Of a stretch of DNA of 13,755 nt, positions 1 through 7,981 are shown in pieces (within the stretch, counting starts at the first letter, position 1; the number at the start of each line of letters is the position of its first letter). The position numbers were made by a program, and so were the translations under genes. The stretch lies in the NCBI GenBank assembly GCA_947472635.1, contig CANJDY010000031.1, positions 1 to 13,755 on the forward strand, read 5' to 3'. Below the pieces are notes generated by a model. That model saw only the letters and a list, made by a program, of their open reading frames with translations. It was not told where the DNA came from and made no database searches. Source of the stretch: Chitinophagaceae bacterium. Lineage in GTDB: Bacteria > Bacteroidota > Bacteroidia > Chitinophagales > Chitinophagaceae.

Positions 1-2265
1 CTTTAATTCGAAGGCTCCTCTTGCACAAACCCCATTAAATGAACCGGTTGACCATTCATCTGGAAGAGCTGGTAAAAGTTCAATTGTTTCTTCATGCGAT
101 TGGATCAACATCTCTGTTATTCCGGCTGTAACGCCAAAACTTCCATCCACCTGCAGTGGAGTAAAGCATTTTGCAAAGAGTGAGGGATAGCATTGTTCTT
201 TAATGTACCCTTTAAAAATACTATTGGCTTTGTTGCCATCATACAAACGGGCCCAAAGACTCATTTTCCAGGCTCTTGAGAAGCCTGTACCTCCGTCACC
301 GCGTTGTTCCAGCACTTTCTTAACCGGAACAACTAATTCCGGTGTCCTTTTTGCTGAAATAACATTTCCGGGGTAAAGGCCATACAAATGAGAAAAATGC
401 CTGTGCTTATCTTCCATTTGTTCCAGATCATCAGCCCACTCCTGCAATGATCCGTTTGCCCCGATCTGAGGCGGAACGAGCCTCGCTCTTGCCTTAGTAA
501 CCTTTGCTGCAAATTCCTGGTCAACTCCCAGTATATTGGATGCTTTGGAATAATATCCGAAAAGATCTGTCAGGATTTCCATATCCATGGCTGATCCGGA
601 ACAGATGGTAGTAAAATAATAACCTGCTGTTACTTCATCAAAGAAATACCTGTACCCGGGACCCTTGGGCGGATTTTCTGGTGAAGTCGATGGATTTGTT
701 ATTAACCATTTGCCATTCGGATGTTCAATCAGAAAGTCCATAAAAAACTCCACGGAACCTTTCATTACCGGATATATATCCTTTAGATAATCCTTATTCA
801 ATGTATAAAGATAATGTTCCCAGAGATGGGTTGTCAGCCACGCTCCACCCACCGTAAATGTACCCCAAGTTGGTCCATCCATGGGTGCTGCCACTCTCCA
901 GATATCTGTGTTCTGGTGAAGCACCCATCCTCTTGCCCCGTAATGTTCTTTGGCAACCTGGCTGCCCTGGTCAGTAAGTTCTTTTACCATTTTAACTAGC
1001 GGCTCAGTCAATTCAGATAAATTGGCTGCTTCTGCCGGCCAATAGTTCATTTCGGTATTGATATTCGTAGTATATTTTGCATCCCAAGAAGGGTTCATAT
1101 CTTTATTCCAAATGCCCTGCAGGTTTGCAGGCTGGGTTCCCGGACGCGAAGAAGATATAAGAAGATACCGGCCAAACTGATAACAAAGCGAAGCCAACTG
1201 GGGATCAGATTCAGTAGTAAATTTTTTTAATCTTTCATTTGTTGGAAGTAATGAGTTTTGGGTTGATGGCAGGGTTAAAGTCGCCCTGTCAAAGAGGGAT
1301 TTATAATCCTTCACGGCAGCCTCCTTGATATTATTATATGGTTTACCCTCTATCCCTTGTAAATATTTTTCAACTTTTGCATGATAGTCACCACTAACAT
1401 CTTTATAATTAATGAAATTCGTTGCTGCAACAAAAAACAAAGTAACTGAGTTTGCATTTTCAATCACCAGGCTAGCGTCATCCAGCTTCATTACGCCCCC
1501 TTCCGGCATCGCTTTTAATCTTGCTTCATAGCGCAGTTTTCCTTCAATTCCCATATAGTCGGCTGATTTCCCTGTAAGTACCAGTTCATCCTTCCCCGCG
1601 CCATCCATTCTAAAATAATCAGTTGCATAGTTTGAATGAGCGCCATTTCTTTCACCTCTCAATTGAGCTGTAAAAGAAATACTTCCTGGTTTATCAGCAG
1701 TAAGCCTTACAGCTATTACCTGGTCAGGAGCGGATGAAAAAACTTCCCGCATATAAGTAACCCCATTTACGGTGTATTGAACTGCAGTGATTCCTGTTTT
1801 CAAATCTAGCCAGCGTTTATAATCAGTTACCTCTTTTTCATTTTTGAATGAGAGAATGAGATTGGCAAATGCCTGATATTTCTGTTGCTCAACAGGATAT
1901 CCCATAAGATTTCTACCAAATAATTTATGAGCTTTAATTGGATTTCCTTCAAAAATATTTTTTTGAATTTCTGGCAACACTTTGTAACCTCCTTTAACTA
2001 CTGTAGAGTAGGGGCCACCCGACCAATAAGTTTCTTCGTTTAGTTGAATTCTTTCTTCACCATTTTTTCCGAACACCATGGCCCCTAAGCGGCCGTTTCC
2101 TACCGGCATGGCTTCCTCCCATACTGAAGCAGGGGCTTTGTACCACAATAATGTGGAGGGATCAAAATCCTTTGCATTAATTGAATTTGAAATAGGGATG
2201 TTCTGACAGTAGCTTGTGGTTAGTGAATAAGCCAAGTAAAGAAATAAAATGGCAACTTTTTTCAT
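1..2265 (-). CDS. GH95 family alpha-L-fucosidase-type glycoside hydrolase, C-terminus cut by window edge
   Basis: An open frame of 755 codons runs from ATG at 2265 off the left edge with no stop. It begins with a secretion signal (MKKVAILFLYLAYSL...); Cys20 could be a lipid-attachment site, but the lipobox is weak. The N-terminal beta-sandwich starts near Trp41 with the GH95-like run AMPVGNGRLGAMVFG and then LNEETYWSGGP. The helical-barrel signature NLQGIWN lies at 381-387. Residues equivalent to those established for Bifidobacterium AfcA are present: N401 and N403 in NINTEMNYW, the general acid E530 in TSPEN, and D707 in QVDGSFG. Known members cleave alpha-1,2-L-fucosyl or alpha-L-galactosyl linkages. 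Family members are about 780-830 residues long, so some tens of residues are probably missing here. The gene follows the susC1/susD1 pair on the same strand but behind a terminator-like hairpin, so it may have its own promoter. The GH95 assignment is firm; the exact substrate is inference. Confidence 0.93.
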   Translation of the reverse strand, partial: MKKVAILFLYLAYSLTTSYCQNIPISNSINAKDFDPSTLLWYKAPASVWEEAMPVGNGRLGAMVFGKNGEERIQLNEETYWSGGPYSTVVKGGYKVLPEIQKNIFEGNPIKAHKLFGRNLMGYPVEQQKYQAFANLILSFKNEKEVTDYKRWLDLKTGITAVQYTVNGVTYMREVFSSAPDQVIAVRLTADKPGSISFTAQLRGERNGAHSNYATDYFRMDGAGKDELVLTGKSADYMGIEGKLRYEARLKAMPEGGVMKLDDASLVIENANSVTLFFVAATNFINYKDVSGDYHAKVEKYLQGIEGKPYNNIKEAAVKDYKSLFDRATLTLPSTQNSLLPTNERLKKFTTESDPQLASLCYQFGRYLLISSSRPGTQPANLQGIWNKDMNPSWDAKYTTNINTEMNYWPAEAANLSELTEPLVKMVKELTDQGSQVAKEHYGARGWVLHQNTDIWRVAAPMDGPTWGTFTVGGAWLTTHLWEHYLYTLNKDYLKDIYPVMKGSVEFFMDFLIEHPNGKWLITNPSTSPENPPKGPGYRYFFDEVTAGYYFTTICSGSAMDMEILTDLFGYYSKASNILGVDQEFAAKVTKARARLVPPQIGANGSLQEWADDLEQMEDKHRHFSHLYGLYPGNVISAKRTPELVVPVKKVLEQRGDGGTGFSRAWKMSLWARLYDGNKANSIFKGYIKEQCYPSLFAKCFTPLQVDGSFGVTAGITEMLIQSHEETIELLPALPDEWSTGSFNGVCARGAFELK

Positions 2266-2344
2266 ACGAGTGCTTTTAAAATGTTAATATATTTTTAGTA
2301 ATCAATGACCTTAGTACAGAAGGGATTTATAATTAGTTTGATTA

Positions 2345-2387
2345 ATAAGAAAAGAGTGCTCATTTTGAATGTGCACTCTTTTCTTAT
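2345..2387 (-). terminator. Probable intrinsic terminator after susD1
   Basis: A perfect 15-bp inverted repeat has arms at 2345-2359 and 2373-2387. The 13-nt loop can form four further pairs (CATT/AATG) beyond a T/T mismatch. Read on the minus strand, the 3' arm and what follows are U-rich (CUCUUUUCUUAUUAAU), as expected for an AT-rich Bacteroidota terminator. It lies about 75 nt beyond the susD1 stop and 80 nt before the GH95 start. Because the arms are nearly symmetric in composition, it could work in both directions. It may attenuate rather than fully stop read-through into the GH95 gene. Confidence 0.72.
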
Positions 2388-2461
2388 AATAGTTGACTTA
2401 GGGAATTTAATACTTTATTACTAAATTGTAACCTATGAAATAGGTTTTTTAATAATTTATC

Positions 2462-3931
2462 TTACCGAACATTTGTTCTCTTATCCCACCAAACCTGTGT
2501 GCCGTAAAAAATATCTTTTTCAACCACACTGAATGGAAAATTAGTGTTGAATGTTTTTTCCTCATCAGCGTAAGCCATTCTAAATGGTGGTCGGTTATGA
2601 GACGCAGCATAGTTGATGGTAATATTGGTTAAAAGGGGCACATCTGTCCTTCTTGCTTCAGACCATCCTTCCACGCTTTGTTTAAAAAGGCAGATCCATT
2701 TTTGCAAAGCAATTTTTTGAAGAATAGTGGTTGCACTATTGCCCCAAGCTACTTCAGGCTGGGTAAGGAAGGTGGCTATTGAGGCGGCGTCTATTTTCCC
2801 ACTTTCTTCACATGATTTGGTGATTCCTGTTTCATAAGCTGTCTTTGCAACTCCTGTTGCCAAACCTCTTTGATAAATTTCTGCAAGGCAGAAATAGACT
2901 TCAGCACAGTTCATATAAGGTACAAAACCCTTTGGATCATTCATAAACCAGTTACCAATATGAGACCTGTTGAAGTTGTTGTTTAAAGTGTCGGATTTCT
3001 CTGTAGGGCCAAACCTGTGTCCGCTATACTTTCCCCAGCTATTTTTGTCAGCATAAACAGAAATCCTAGGGTCATTATTATTTTGTAGAGCATCAATAAT
3101 GGGTTGCTGCATTCTCCATCCGGAGGATTTTACGCCGCCGGTTGCTGTACCCATTGATTGAAACCAAATTTCTTGGTCAGGCGCTGCGCCTGGAAAATAC
3201 CAGTATATATTATCAGTGTTAGCCGTCATGATTGGATATTTGGAAGGACTTCCCAATACCTCCACTATAACTGCAGTTGCTTTCACTGCATCTGCAGATG
3301 ACATGCGAACCGCAACTCTTAGACGCAATGAATTACAAAATTTCTGCCATTTGGCAATATTGCCATTTAGTAAGAAGTCACCGGGGCCAATAGCTTTTCC
3401 AGTTGTACTAAATAAGTCGGCTGCAATTTTTAACTCCGCCAAAATAGCATTGTAAACACTTTCCTGGCTGTCATATTTCGGATAAAGAATTCCCTTTTCC
3501 AATTTGAAAGCTTCCGAATAAGGAATACTGCCCCACATATCGGTAGTCTTTTGCGCGTTATAAGCTTTGAAGGTTAAAGCAGCAGCGTAAAGGTTATCAT
3601 TCAATTCGTTTTTCGCCAATCTCATCGCATCCACAGCAAAGGTCATGTTGGAATACATGTCCCTCCACATGGAGTTGTTGATGTCCACGCGATACTCATA
3701 ATCGGCAGCACTAATATAACCCGAATAGGCCCCTGCATAATAACAATCCAATCTTGTACCGAATAAGGTTCTCATTGAACTCAATTCGGCTGACCCCAAT
3801 ACATTCGTTGCCGGAACAACAGAAGCTACATTGGGATTAGTGTTCATCTTGTCAAAATTTTTCGTACAAGCAGTCATGAATATCAGCATCCCAACTAATA
3901 TCGACACTTTTGTTTTAAGTATATTTTTCAT
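2462..3931 (-). CDS. SusD/RagB-family outer-membrane glycan-binding lipoprotein (pair 1)
   Basis: This 489-residue protein is the cell-surface lid and glycan-binding partner of the TonB-dependent transporter encoded just upstream. I start it at ATG 3931 (MKNILKTKV...). An in-frame TTG six codons earlier only lengthens the n-region. The signal peptide ends in a lipobox (MTAC) with Cys22 as the lipidated residue, followed by the SusD-like opening NFDKMNTNPN. The protein ends in VWWDKRTNVR, a C-terminus I associate with the SusD-like families PF12741/PF12771 rather than with classical starch SusD. The helical (TPR-like) scaffold is not obvious by eye. The start lies 28 nt after the susC1 stop, so the two genes are almost certainly co-transcribed. 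It is recognisably related to the second SusD in the window (shared openings, central RLRVA(V/M)R and C-termini), though clearly diverged. The bound glycan cannot be read from the sequence. Confidence 0.95.
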   Translation of the reverse strand: MKNILKTKVSILVGMLIFMTACTKNFDKMNTNPNVASVVPATNVLGSAELSSMRTLFGTRLDCYYAGAYSGYISAADYEYRVDINNSMWRDMYSNMTFAVDAMRLAKNELNDNLYAAALTFKAYNAQKTTDMWGSIPYSEAFKLEKGILYPKYDSQESVYNAILAELKIAADLFSTTGKAIGPGDFLLNGNIAKWQKFCNSLRLRVAVRMSSADAVKATAVIVEVLGSPSKYPIMTANTDNIYWYFPGAAPDQEIWFQSMGTATGGVKSSGWRMQQPIIDALQNNNDPRISVYADKNSWGKYSGHRFGPTEKSDTLNNNFNRSHIGNWFMNDPKGFVPYMNCAEVYFCLAEIYQRGLATGVAKTAYETGITKSCEESGKIDAASIATFLTQPEVAWGNSATTILQKIALQKWICLFKQSVEGWSEARRTDVPLLTNITINYAASHNRPPFRMAYADEEKTFNTNFPFSVVEKDIFYGTQVWWDKRTNVR

Positions 3932-3959
3932 AATATAGTCTTTTTTCAATTTAAAAAAA

Positions 3960-6900
3960 TTAGAAGGTGGCTTTTAGATTAATACCAAAACTTCTGCAAG
4001 TTGGAATCTGGAAATTTTCAAAACCAACACCGGCCGCACCCGAACCTAGTCCTACTTCAGGATCTATACCAAGTTCACTTGTGCTTTTATCTCTGTAGAG
4101 GATCGCAAGATTTCTACCAACGATTGACAGGTTGAGTTTCTGAAACAAATTCGTTTTTTTGAAATTAAAATCATACCCAAATATTACTTCACGAAGTTTA
4201 ATAAATGTTCCATCGAGAATACTGTATTCATGGTTATTCCACATCCAGTCTCCACAATAATAATCCTGAGCGGATACTCGAACATTATTGGCTTTTCCAT
4301 CTTCAAATACACCATCAACGATTAAACCGGTTTCGCGAACATTATTTTGTGTAGTTACTGCATAGGTTCCAGTTGGATATGAATGCCAAGCAGTAGTACT
4401 GAAAAATTTACCTCCCTTTCTAACATCCACTAAGAAATTCAAATTGAAATTCTTATAAGTGAAAGTGTTGGTAATACCTCCAGTCCAATCTGGTGTAACT
4501 GAACCAAGGTTTATACCTGAGCTAGTCGTTTTTGGTAAGCCATTGGGGTCAACCACAACTTTTCCTTGTGCACTTCTTACAAAAGGAAGTCCCCACAAAA
4601 TTCCCCAATCTTGACCTGGAATTCCTCGTAAGGTTGCCCCTCCGAATCCAGCTGATATTTGATAAGAGGTAAGGCCACCATAAAGGGAATTAACCACACT
4701 CTTGTTTTTTCCCCAGTTAAGATTGATTCCCCAATTCAACCCTGATTTATTTTCAAGCAGCTTTCCGGTAAACATCATTTCAATACCTGAATTTTCGATT
4801 TCACCAGCATTCATGGTCATGCTGCCGTAACCTGTTGTTCGCGATGTTCCTACATTGATAATCTGGTTTACGGTAGTCTGGTCATAGTAGGTTACATCAA
4901 GAGAAAAACGGTTTTTAAGAAACTTCATTTCAGTTCCGAACTCATACGATGAAGTTTGAAAAGGTTCTAGATTAATCGGAGGTAAAACACTCGTTGGACT
5001 AAAATAAGAGGTTGAGTTATAAGAGGCTGCTGAATAGGTCCTGCTCAGTAAATAAGGATCTGTTGCACCTCCCACTCGCGCTAAGTTAGCCCTTAATTTT
5101 AGGTAGGATATTTTTTCTGAATTCAATTTAAATGCATCCGTCACACTAAAGCCTAGACTAACCGATGGATAAAAAAAGGATCTATTGTTTGAAGATAGCG
5201 TCGAGCTCCAATCGTTTCTACCAGTAACCCCAAGAAAGAGGTAGTCTTTGTAGGATCCATTGGCAGCAAAATAGGCACTTTGCGTTTCATACGAACTGTT
5301 ATAATTACCTACGCCGGGAGTACCTTTAACATTGGATATCGCATAAATATCGCTAACTGTCAAATCGGATGCAGACAAATTCATAGATCTAAATTTGTTA
5401 TTCCTTTTATTGGCACCAACAAGTCCATCCACACGAAAATCACCCAATGACTTATCAAAATTTAAGGTAAAATCTAGATTTGTTTCCTGGTTAAATTGCT
5501 GGTTGTCTGTGAACTGGCCACCTCTTTTTTTAGCAATATTTGATACTGTTCCAGATTGAGTAATTGTTTTGCGAAATTCATTATAGAAATCAACTCCCAT
5601 TGAACCGTTCGCTGAAAGCCAACTATTGATTTTAAAATTTGAACTGATACTTCCATAAGCCCTATCCCTCTTGAAACTATTTGTATTCCTCAAATTATAG
5701 AAGGGATTATCGGCGTTAAAAATATAACCAGGGTTACCTTGCGTATAAAAAAGATCCTTTGCATATTGCGTTGGGAAATCTCTCTGCAGCCATCCAAAAA
5801 TATCAGCCCAGGCATACCCACTCTGAGGTATGTTATTGCTCTCTTTAGAAAGGTAGGTGAAATTAGCAGTTGCAGACAATCTATCTGATGGCCTCAGATT
5901 CATATTGGCAGATACTGTATTTTGTTTTTGATCGGTAAAGTCTACTATGCCCTTAGTATCCTGGTTGGTATAGGATATCCTTCCTGATGCTTTTTCTCCG
6001 TTTGCACTAAAAGCGACACTATTATTAAAGGTAACCCCAGGATTAAACCATTCCTTGATATTATCTGGGCGAGATACATAAGCACTGTTTTTACCGGTCG
6101 ACCACTGGTCAAGTAAAAGTCCTTTATCCAATCTTGGTCCCCAGTTGATAGGGTTATCATCATTTACTCCACCGCCTCTTCCATCTACATAATTGTAGGC
6201 GAATTTTTTCGCATAATCATTGTAGCTAAGATTGGTACCATTTGCAGCATTATTTTTTTTCCAAATAAATTCTTCGCCATCCCAACCACCACCATACTCA
6301 TCTTGAAGTTTTGGAAAATAAGAAGCCTTATCAACCATTACGGATGAATTAAAATCTACTCCAATTGCTTTTTTACTCTTACTCCCTTTTTTAGTAGTAA
6401 TAACAATTACACCATTGGTAGCGCGGCTTCCATAAAGTGCAGAAGCGCTAGAGCCTTTAAGTATTGTAAGGGATTCAATATTATTTGGGTCAATATCACT
6501 CGCAGTATTTCCCCAGTCTAATCCACCACCACCATTGAGGTTGGTAACATTATTATAAATAGGGACACCATCAATAACAAAAAGGGGTGAATTCGTTCCA
6601 AATGAAGAGTTACCCCTAATAACAATTTTTGCGGATGCTCCAACTGCACTACCTCCACTAGTAACCTGCACACCAGCAACTTTACCAGATAACGAGTTAA
6701 TAATATTGTTATCTTTTGCCTGGTTTAGCTGCGATCCGTCAATTTTCTGAACAGCATACCCAAGCGTCTTTTTTGCCCTGGTAATTCCAAGGGCTGTAAC
6801 TACTACTTCCCCTAAATCACTCCCAGAACTAGTAAGTGTTATCGATAGTTTAGTAACTTTTTCAACTTTAACCAAACGAGTTACAAAGCCTACAGAAGAA

Positions 6901-7124
6901 ACCTGTAATTCTTGTCCAGGAGTTGCTGTAATTTTAAATTCACCTTGCTCATCTGAAGTGGAGCCCCGTTTGGTTCCTTTCACCTGAATGGAGGCTAATT
7001 TGATTGGTAATCCGTCGGCATTCAAAATAGTGCCGCTTAATTCCTGTTTCTGAGCAAAAGCTGTAGATCCAGCTGCCACCATTAGCAGCAGAAACATCAC
7101 AAGAAAAGGTAGATTTTTTTTCAT
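3960..7124 (-). CDS. SusC/RagA-family TonB-dependent outer-membrane transporter (pair 1)
   Basis: A 1054-residue outer-membrane glycan importer powered by TonB/ExbBD. I chose ATG 7124 because a clean signal peptide starts there (MKKNLPFLVMFLLLMVAAGS, cleavage after AFA near residue 24). An in-frame ATG at 7160 adds 12 residues that would spoil the n-region. Order of parts: carboxypeptidase-regulatory-like domain about 28-98; TonB-box-like LGEVVVTALG 104-113; plug from about 120, with LSGKVAGVQV and RGNSSFG; the SusC signature GSSASALYGSRATNGV at 224-239 running to TTKKG; then the 22-strand-type barrel, ending in Phe as outer-membrane barrels do. There is no N-terminal STN domain, so direct signalling to an anti-sigma factor is not expected. 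Residues 1-111 match the second SusC at 97 positions, while the barrel is far more diverged. The substrate is unknown; the downstream GH95 gene points to a fucosylated glycan (inference). Confidence 0.96.
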   Translation of the reverse strand: MKKNLPFLVMFLLLMVAAGSTAFAQKQELSGTILNADGLPIKLASIQVKGTKRGSTSDEQGEFKITATPGQELQVSSVGFVTRLVKVEKVTKLSITLTSSGSDLGEVVVTALGITRAKKTLGYAVQKIDGSQLNQAKDNNIINSLSGKVAGVQVTSGGSAVGASAKIVIRGNSSFGTNSPLFVIDGVPIYNNVTNLNGGGGLDWGNTASDIDPNNIESLTILKGSSASALYGSRATNGVIVITTKKGSKSKKAIGVDFNSSVMVDKASYFPKLQDEYGGGWDGEEFIWKKNNAANGTNLSYNDYAKKFAYNYVDGRGGGVNDDNPINWGPRLDKGLLLDQWSTGKNSAYVSRPDNIKEWFNPGVTFNNSVAFSANGEKASGRISYTNQDTKGIVDFTDQKQNTVSANMNLRPSDRLSATANFTYLSKESNNIPQSGYAWADIFGWLQRDFPTQYAKDLFYTQGNPGYIFNADNPFYNLRNTNSFKRDRAYGSISSNFKINSWLSANGSMGVDFYNEFRKTITQSGTVSNIAKKRGGQFTDNQQFNQETNLDFTLNFDKSLGDFRVDGLVGANKRNNKFRSMNLSASDLTVSDIYAISNVKGTPGVGNYNSSYETQSAYFAANGSYKDYLFLGVTGRNDWSSTLSSNNRSFFYPSVSLGFSVTDAFKLNSEKISYLKLRANLARVGGATDPYLLSRTYSAASYNSTSYFSPTSVLPPINLEPFQTSSYEFGTEMKFLKNRFSLDVTYYDQTTVNQIINVGTSRTTGYGSMTMNAGEIENSGIEMMFTGKLLENKSGLNWGINLNWGKNKSVVNSLYGGLTSYQISAGFGGATLRGIPGQDWGILWGLPFVRSAQGKVVVDPNGLPKTTSSGINLGSVTPDWTGGITNTFTYKNFNLNFLVDVRKGGKFFSTTAWHSYPTGTYAVTTQNNVRETGLIVDGVFEDGKANNVRVSAQDYYCGDWMWNNHEYSILDGTFIKLREVIFGYDFNFKKTNLFQKLNLSIVGRNLAILYRDKSTSELGIDPEVGLGSGAAGVGFENFQIPTCRSFGINLKATF

Positions 7125-7150
7125 ATAATGAAATTTTATTTTGAAAAATG

Positions 7151-7173
7151 TTTCATTCAAGAAATGAATGAAA
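7151..7173 (-). promoter_or_regulatory. Conserved 5'-leader hairpin of susC1
   Basis: On the minus strand the leader contains TTTCATTCA, a 5-nt loop (TTTCT) and TGAATGAAA, a perfect 9-bp stem ending about 26 nt before the chosen start codon. The alternative ATG at 7160 lies at the loop/3'-arm boundary. The same stem exists in the susC2 leader with 10 bp and a 3-nt loop. It could be a translation or stability element, or simply part of the duplicated leader. The stem is AU-rich and so not very stable. Confidence 0.4.
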
Positions 7174-7217
7174 TTTATGAATGAATGACAAATACTTACA
7201 TTAAGTAATTTACAAAA

Positions 7218-7247
7218 CGAAGGTATAGCTAGTTAGAAACGGTGGAA
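7218..7247 (-). promoter_or_regulatory. Candidate promoter of susC1-susD1
   Basis: On the minus strand, TACCTTCG (7218-7225) fits the Bacteroidota -7 consensus TAnnTTTG at seven of eight positions. A TTC triplet (7245-7247) stands 19 nt upstream, where TTG is expected near -33. The same arrangement and spacing occur at susC2 (TAACTTCG). Transcription from here would give a leader of roughly 85-90 nt. The prediction is by eye; the -33 match is weak. Confidence 0.45.
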
Positions 7248-7320
7248 GCACTAATTTTAATCAATTGTTCGCAATTATTAACTAATAATTAAAGTTTTGT
7301 TAATAGGGACTACTATCTTT

Positions 7321-7524
7321 TTATCGCCCCAAAGTATTTTCTTCCTGTCCACGTTGCTTTAATGCATCCAGTTCATCCTGAATCTGAGCGTCAGCCATTG
7401 CTGTCAAGCGATAGTGTGCCCAACGATGCATGCGTTACTGTTCATCCGTATATTCATTGCGCGCAATTCTTCTAAACGACCTACTGTCCAATAACGCACC
7501 AATAGCTGTTGCTTCATCCTGATG
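7321..7524 (-). pseudogene. Decayed gene fragment, family not recognised
   Basis: On the minus strand one frame reads HQDEATAIGALLDSRSFRRI and on through YTDEQ, a TAA stop at 7435-7437, then RMHRWAHYRLTAMADAQIQD and on to ENTLGR, ending at TAA 7321-7323. The text on both sides of the internal stop is charged, protein-like and in the same frame, as if a Gln codon (CAA) had become TAA. No usable start is visible; the frame stays open to about 7570 but runs into the opposite-strand GH2 fragment. I cannot name the family. The stop codon falls exactly at the edge of the susC1 upstream repeat, which suggests that the repeat was joined to an existing gene end. It could also be a chance frame. Confidence 0.35.
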
Positions 7525-7760
7525 AAGTTCAACGTTGGGAGGCAAAGGAGAGGAATATAATTCCTGTTAGGGCCTATTCAAATTATGAATCAGTAGAGCT
7601 GTTTTTGAATGGCAAATCACTCGGCAGAAAAGAGAGGAAGGATAGTATATTTCTATTGTGGCTGGTACCTTATGAACTGGGAATATTGGAAGGGCATAAA
7701 GGGCGGCAAGTTTTTTTGATCAAAGGAAGAAATAACTGCCGGTATTACTGCAAAAAAAAA
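7525..7760 (+). pseudogene. Remnant of a GH2-type glycosidase, C-terminal beta-sandwich only, frameshifted
   Basis: On the plus strand, RWEAKERNIIPVRAYSNYES is followed by VELFLNGKSLGRKERK and then LWLVPYELGILEG. This matches the C-terminal immunoglobulin-like domain (DUF4982-like) of Bacteroidota GH2 beta-galactosidase-type enzymes, where the pattern is (I)PV.(V/A)Y(S/T)N..(S/E)VELFLNGKSLG followed by W.VPYE.G.L. After a run of seven T (7711-7717) the family text resumes in another frame as SKEEITAGITAK, equivalent to the usual TAG.PA.I stretch, so a frameshift is likely. The signal, catalytic barrel and start are all absent. A TTG at 7509 opens the frame but is not a credible native start. 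The fragment lies opposite to all the PUL genes around it and is cut off by the susD2 terminator. It is a relic and should encode no active enzyme. Confidence 0.75.
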
Positions 7761-7814
7761 TTGCATCTTCGGTTTTCACCGCTTTAATAAGCGCGGGTGA
7801 AGCCGAAGATGCAA
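7752..7814 (-). terminator. Strong intrinsic terminator of susC2-susD2
   Basis: On the minus strand a 12-bp perfect stem (TTGCATCTTCGG at 7761-7772 with CCGAAGATGCAA at 7803-7814) continues past a small 2/1 bulge into TTCACC/GGTGAA. An inner GCTT/AAGC hairpin caps it. The 3' side is followed at once by nine U residues (A tract at 7752-7760 on the plus strand). This is a textbook rho-independent terminator, about 170 nt after the susD2 stop. It isolates pair 2 from pair 1. Confidence 0.92.
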
Positions 7815-7981
7815 AATGATTTATTATTATTTAGAATGATGGTTAGTTCCGTTCAATAAAAAAATCCCATCGCATCCACATTTTTTGAATAGTCAAAACA
7901 CTTTGTAATCGTTTGTATTCTGTAGTACCCAAAGTTTATGCAACGTTCATTTCGATTCTACTGATTTACAATCGGTAGTTT

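Larger units (their letters stand above)
6780..7324. repeat. Copy 1 of a ~545-bp direct repeat (susC promoter, leader and N-terminal coding region)
   Basis: This block matches 12304-12848 at a constant offset of 5524 bases. The 200 nt upstream of the ATG align with no net gap and about 23 differences by my count. The first 111 codons give 97 identical residues. Similarity stops sharply at the right end: CTATCTTTTTAT is shared, and unrelated sequence follows at 7325. On the left it fades gradually into the plug domain, so the left boundary is approximate. Confidence 0.9.

Noticed and set aside
2430..2446. Small hairpin AACCTAT-GAA-ATAGGTT followed by T residues on the plus strand
   Set aside because: It has only 7 bp, the T tract is on the strand with no gene leading into it, and the better hairpin at 2345-2387 serves the minus-strand transcript.
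3932..3949. Six-codon upstream extension of SusD1 from a TTG codon
   Set aside because: TTG starts are uncommon, and the ATG at 3931 gives a normal lipoprotein signal of the same length as in the second SusD.
7125..7160. Twelve-residue N-terminal extension of SusC1 (MNETFFKIKFHY), also present in SusC2
   Set aside because: The signal peptide starts cleanly at the later ATG. The similarity of the extension is explained by the whole leader being repeated, and the ATG sits inside the leader hairpin.
7815..7981. Possible small gene or RNA in the 3' region of susD2
   Set aside because: There is no protein-like frame and no strong structure apart from the terminator, so it is best read as the 3' untranslated region.
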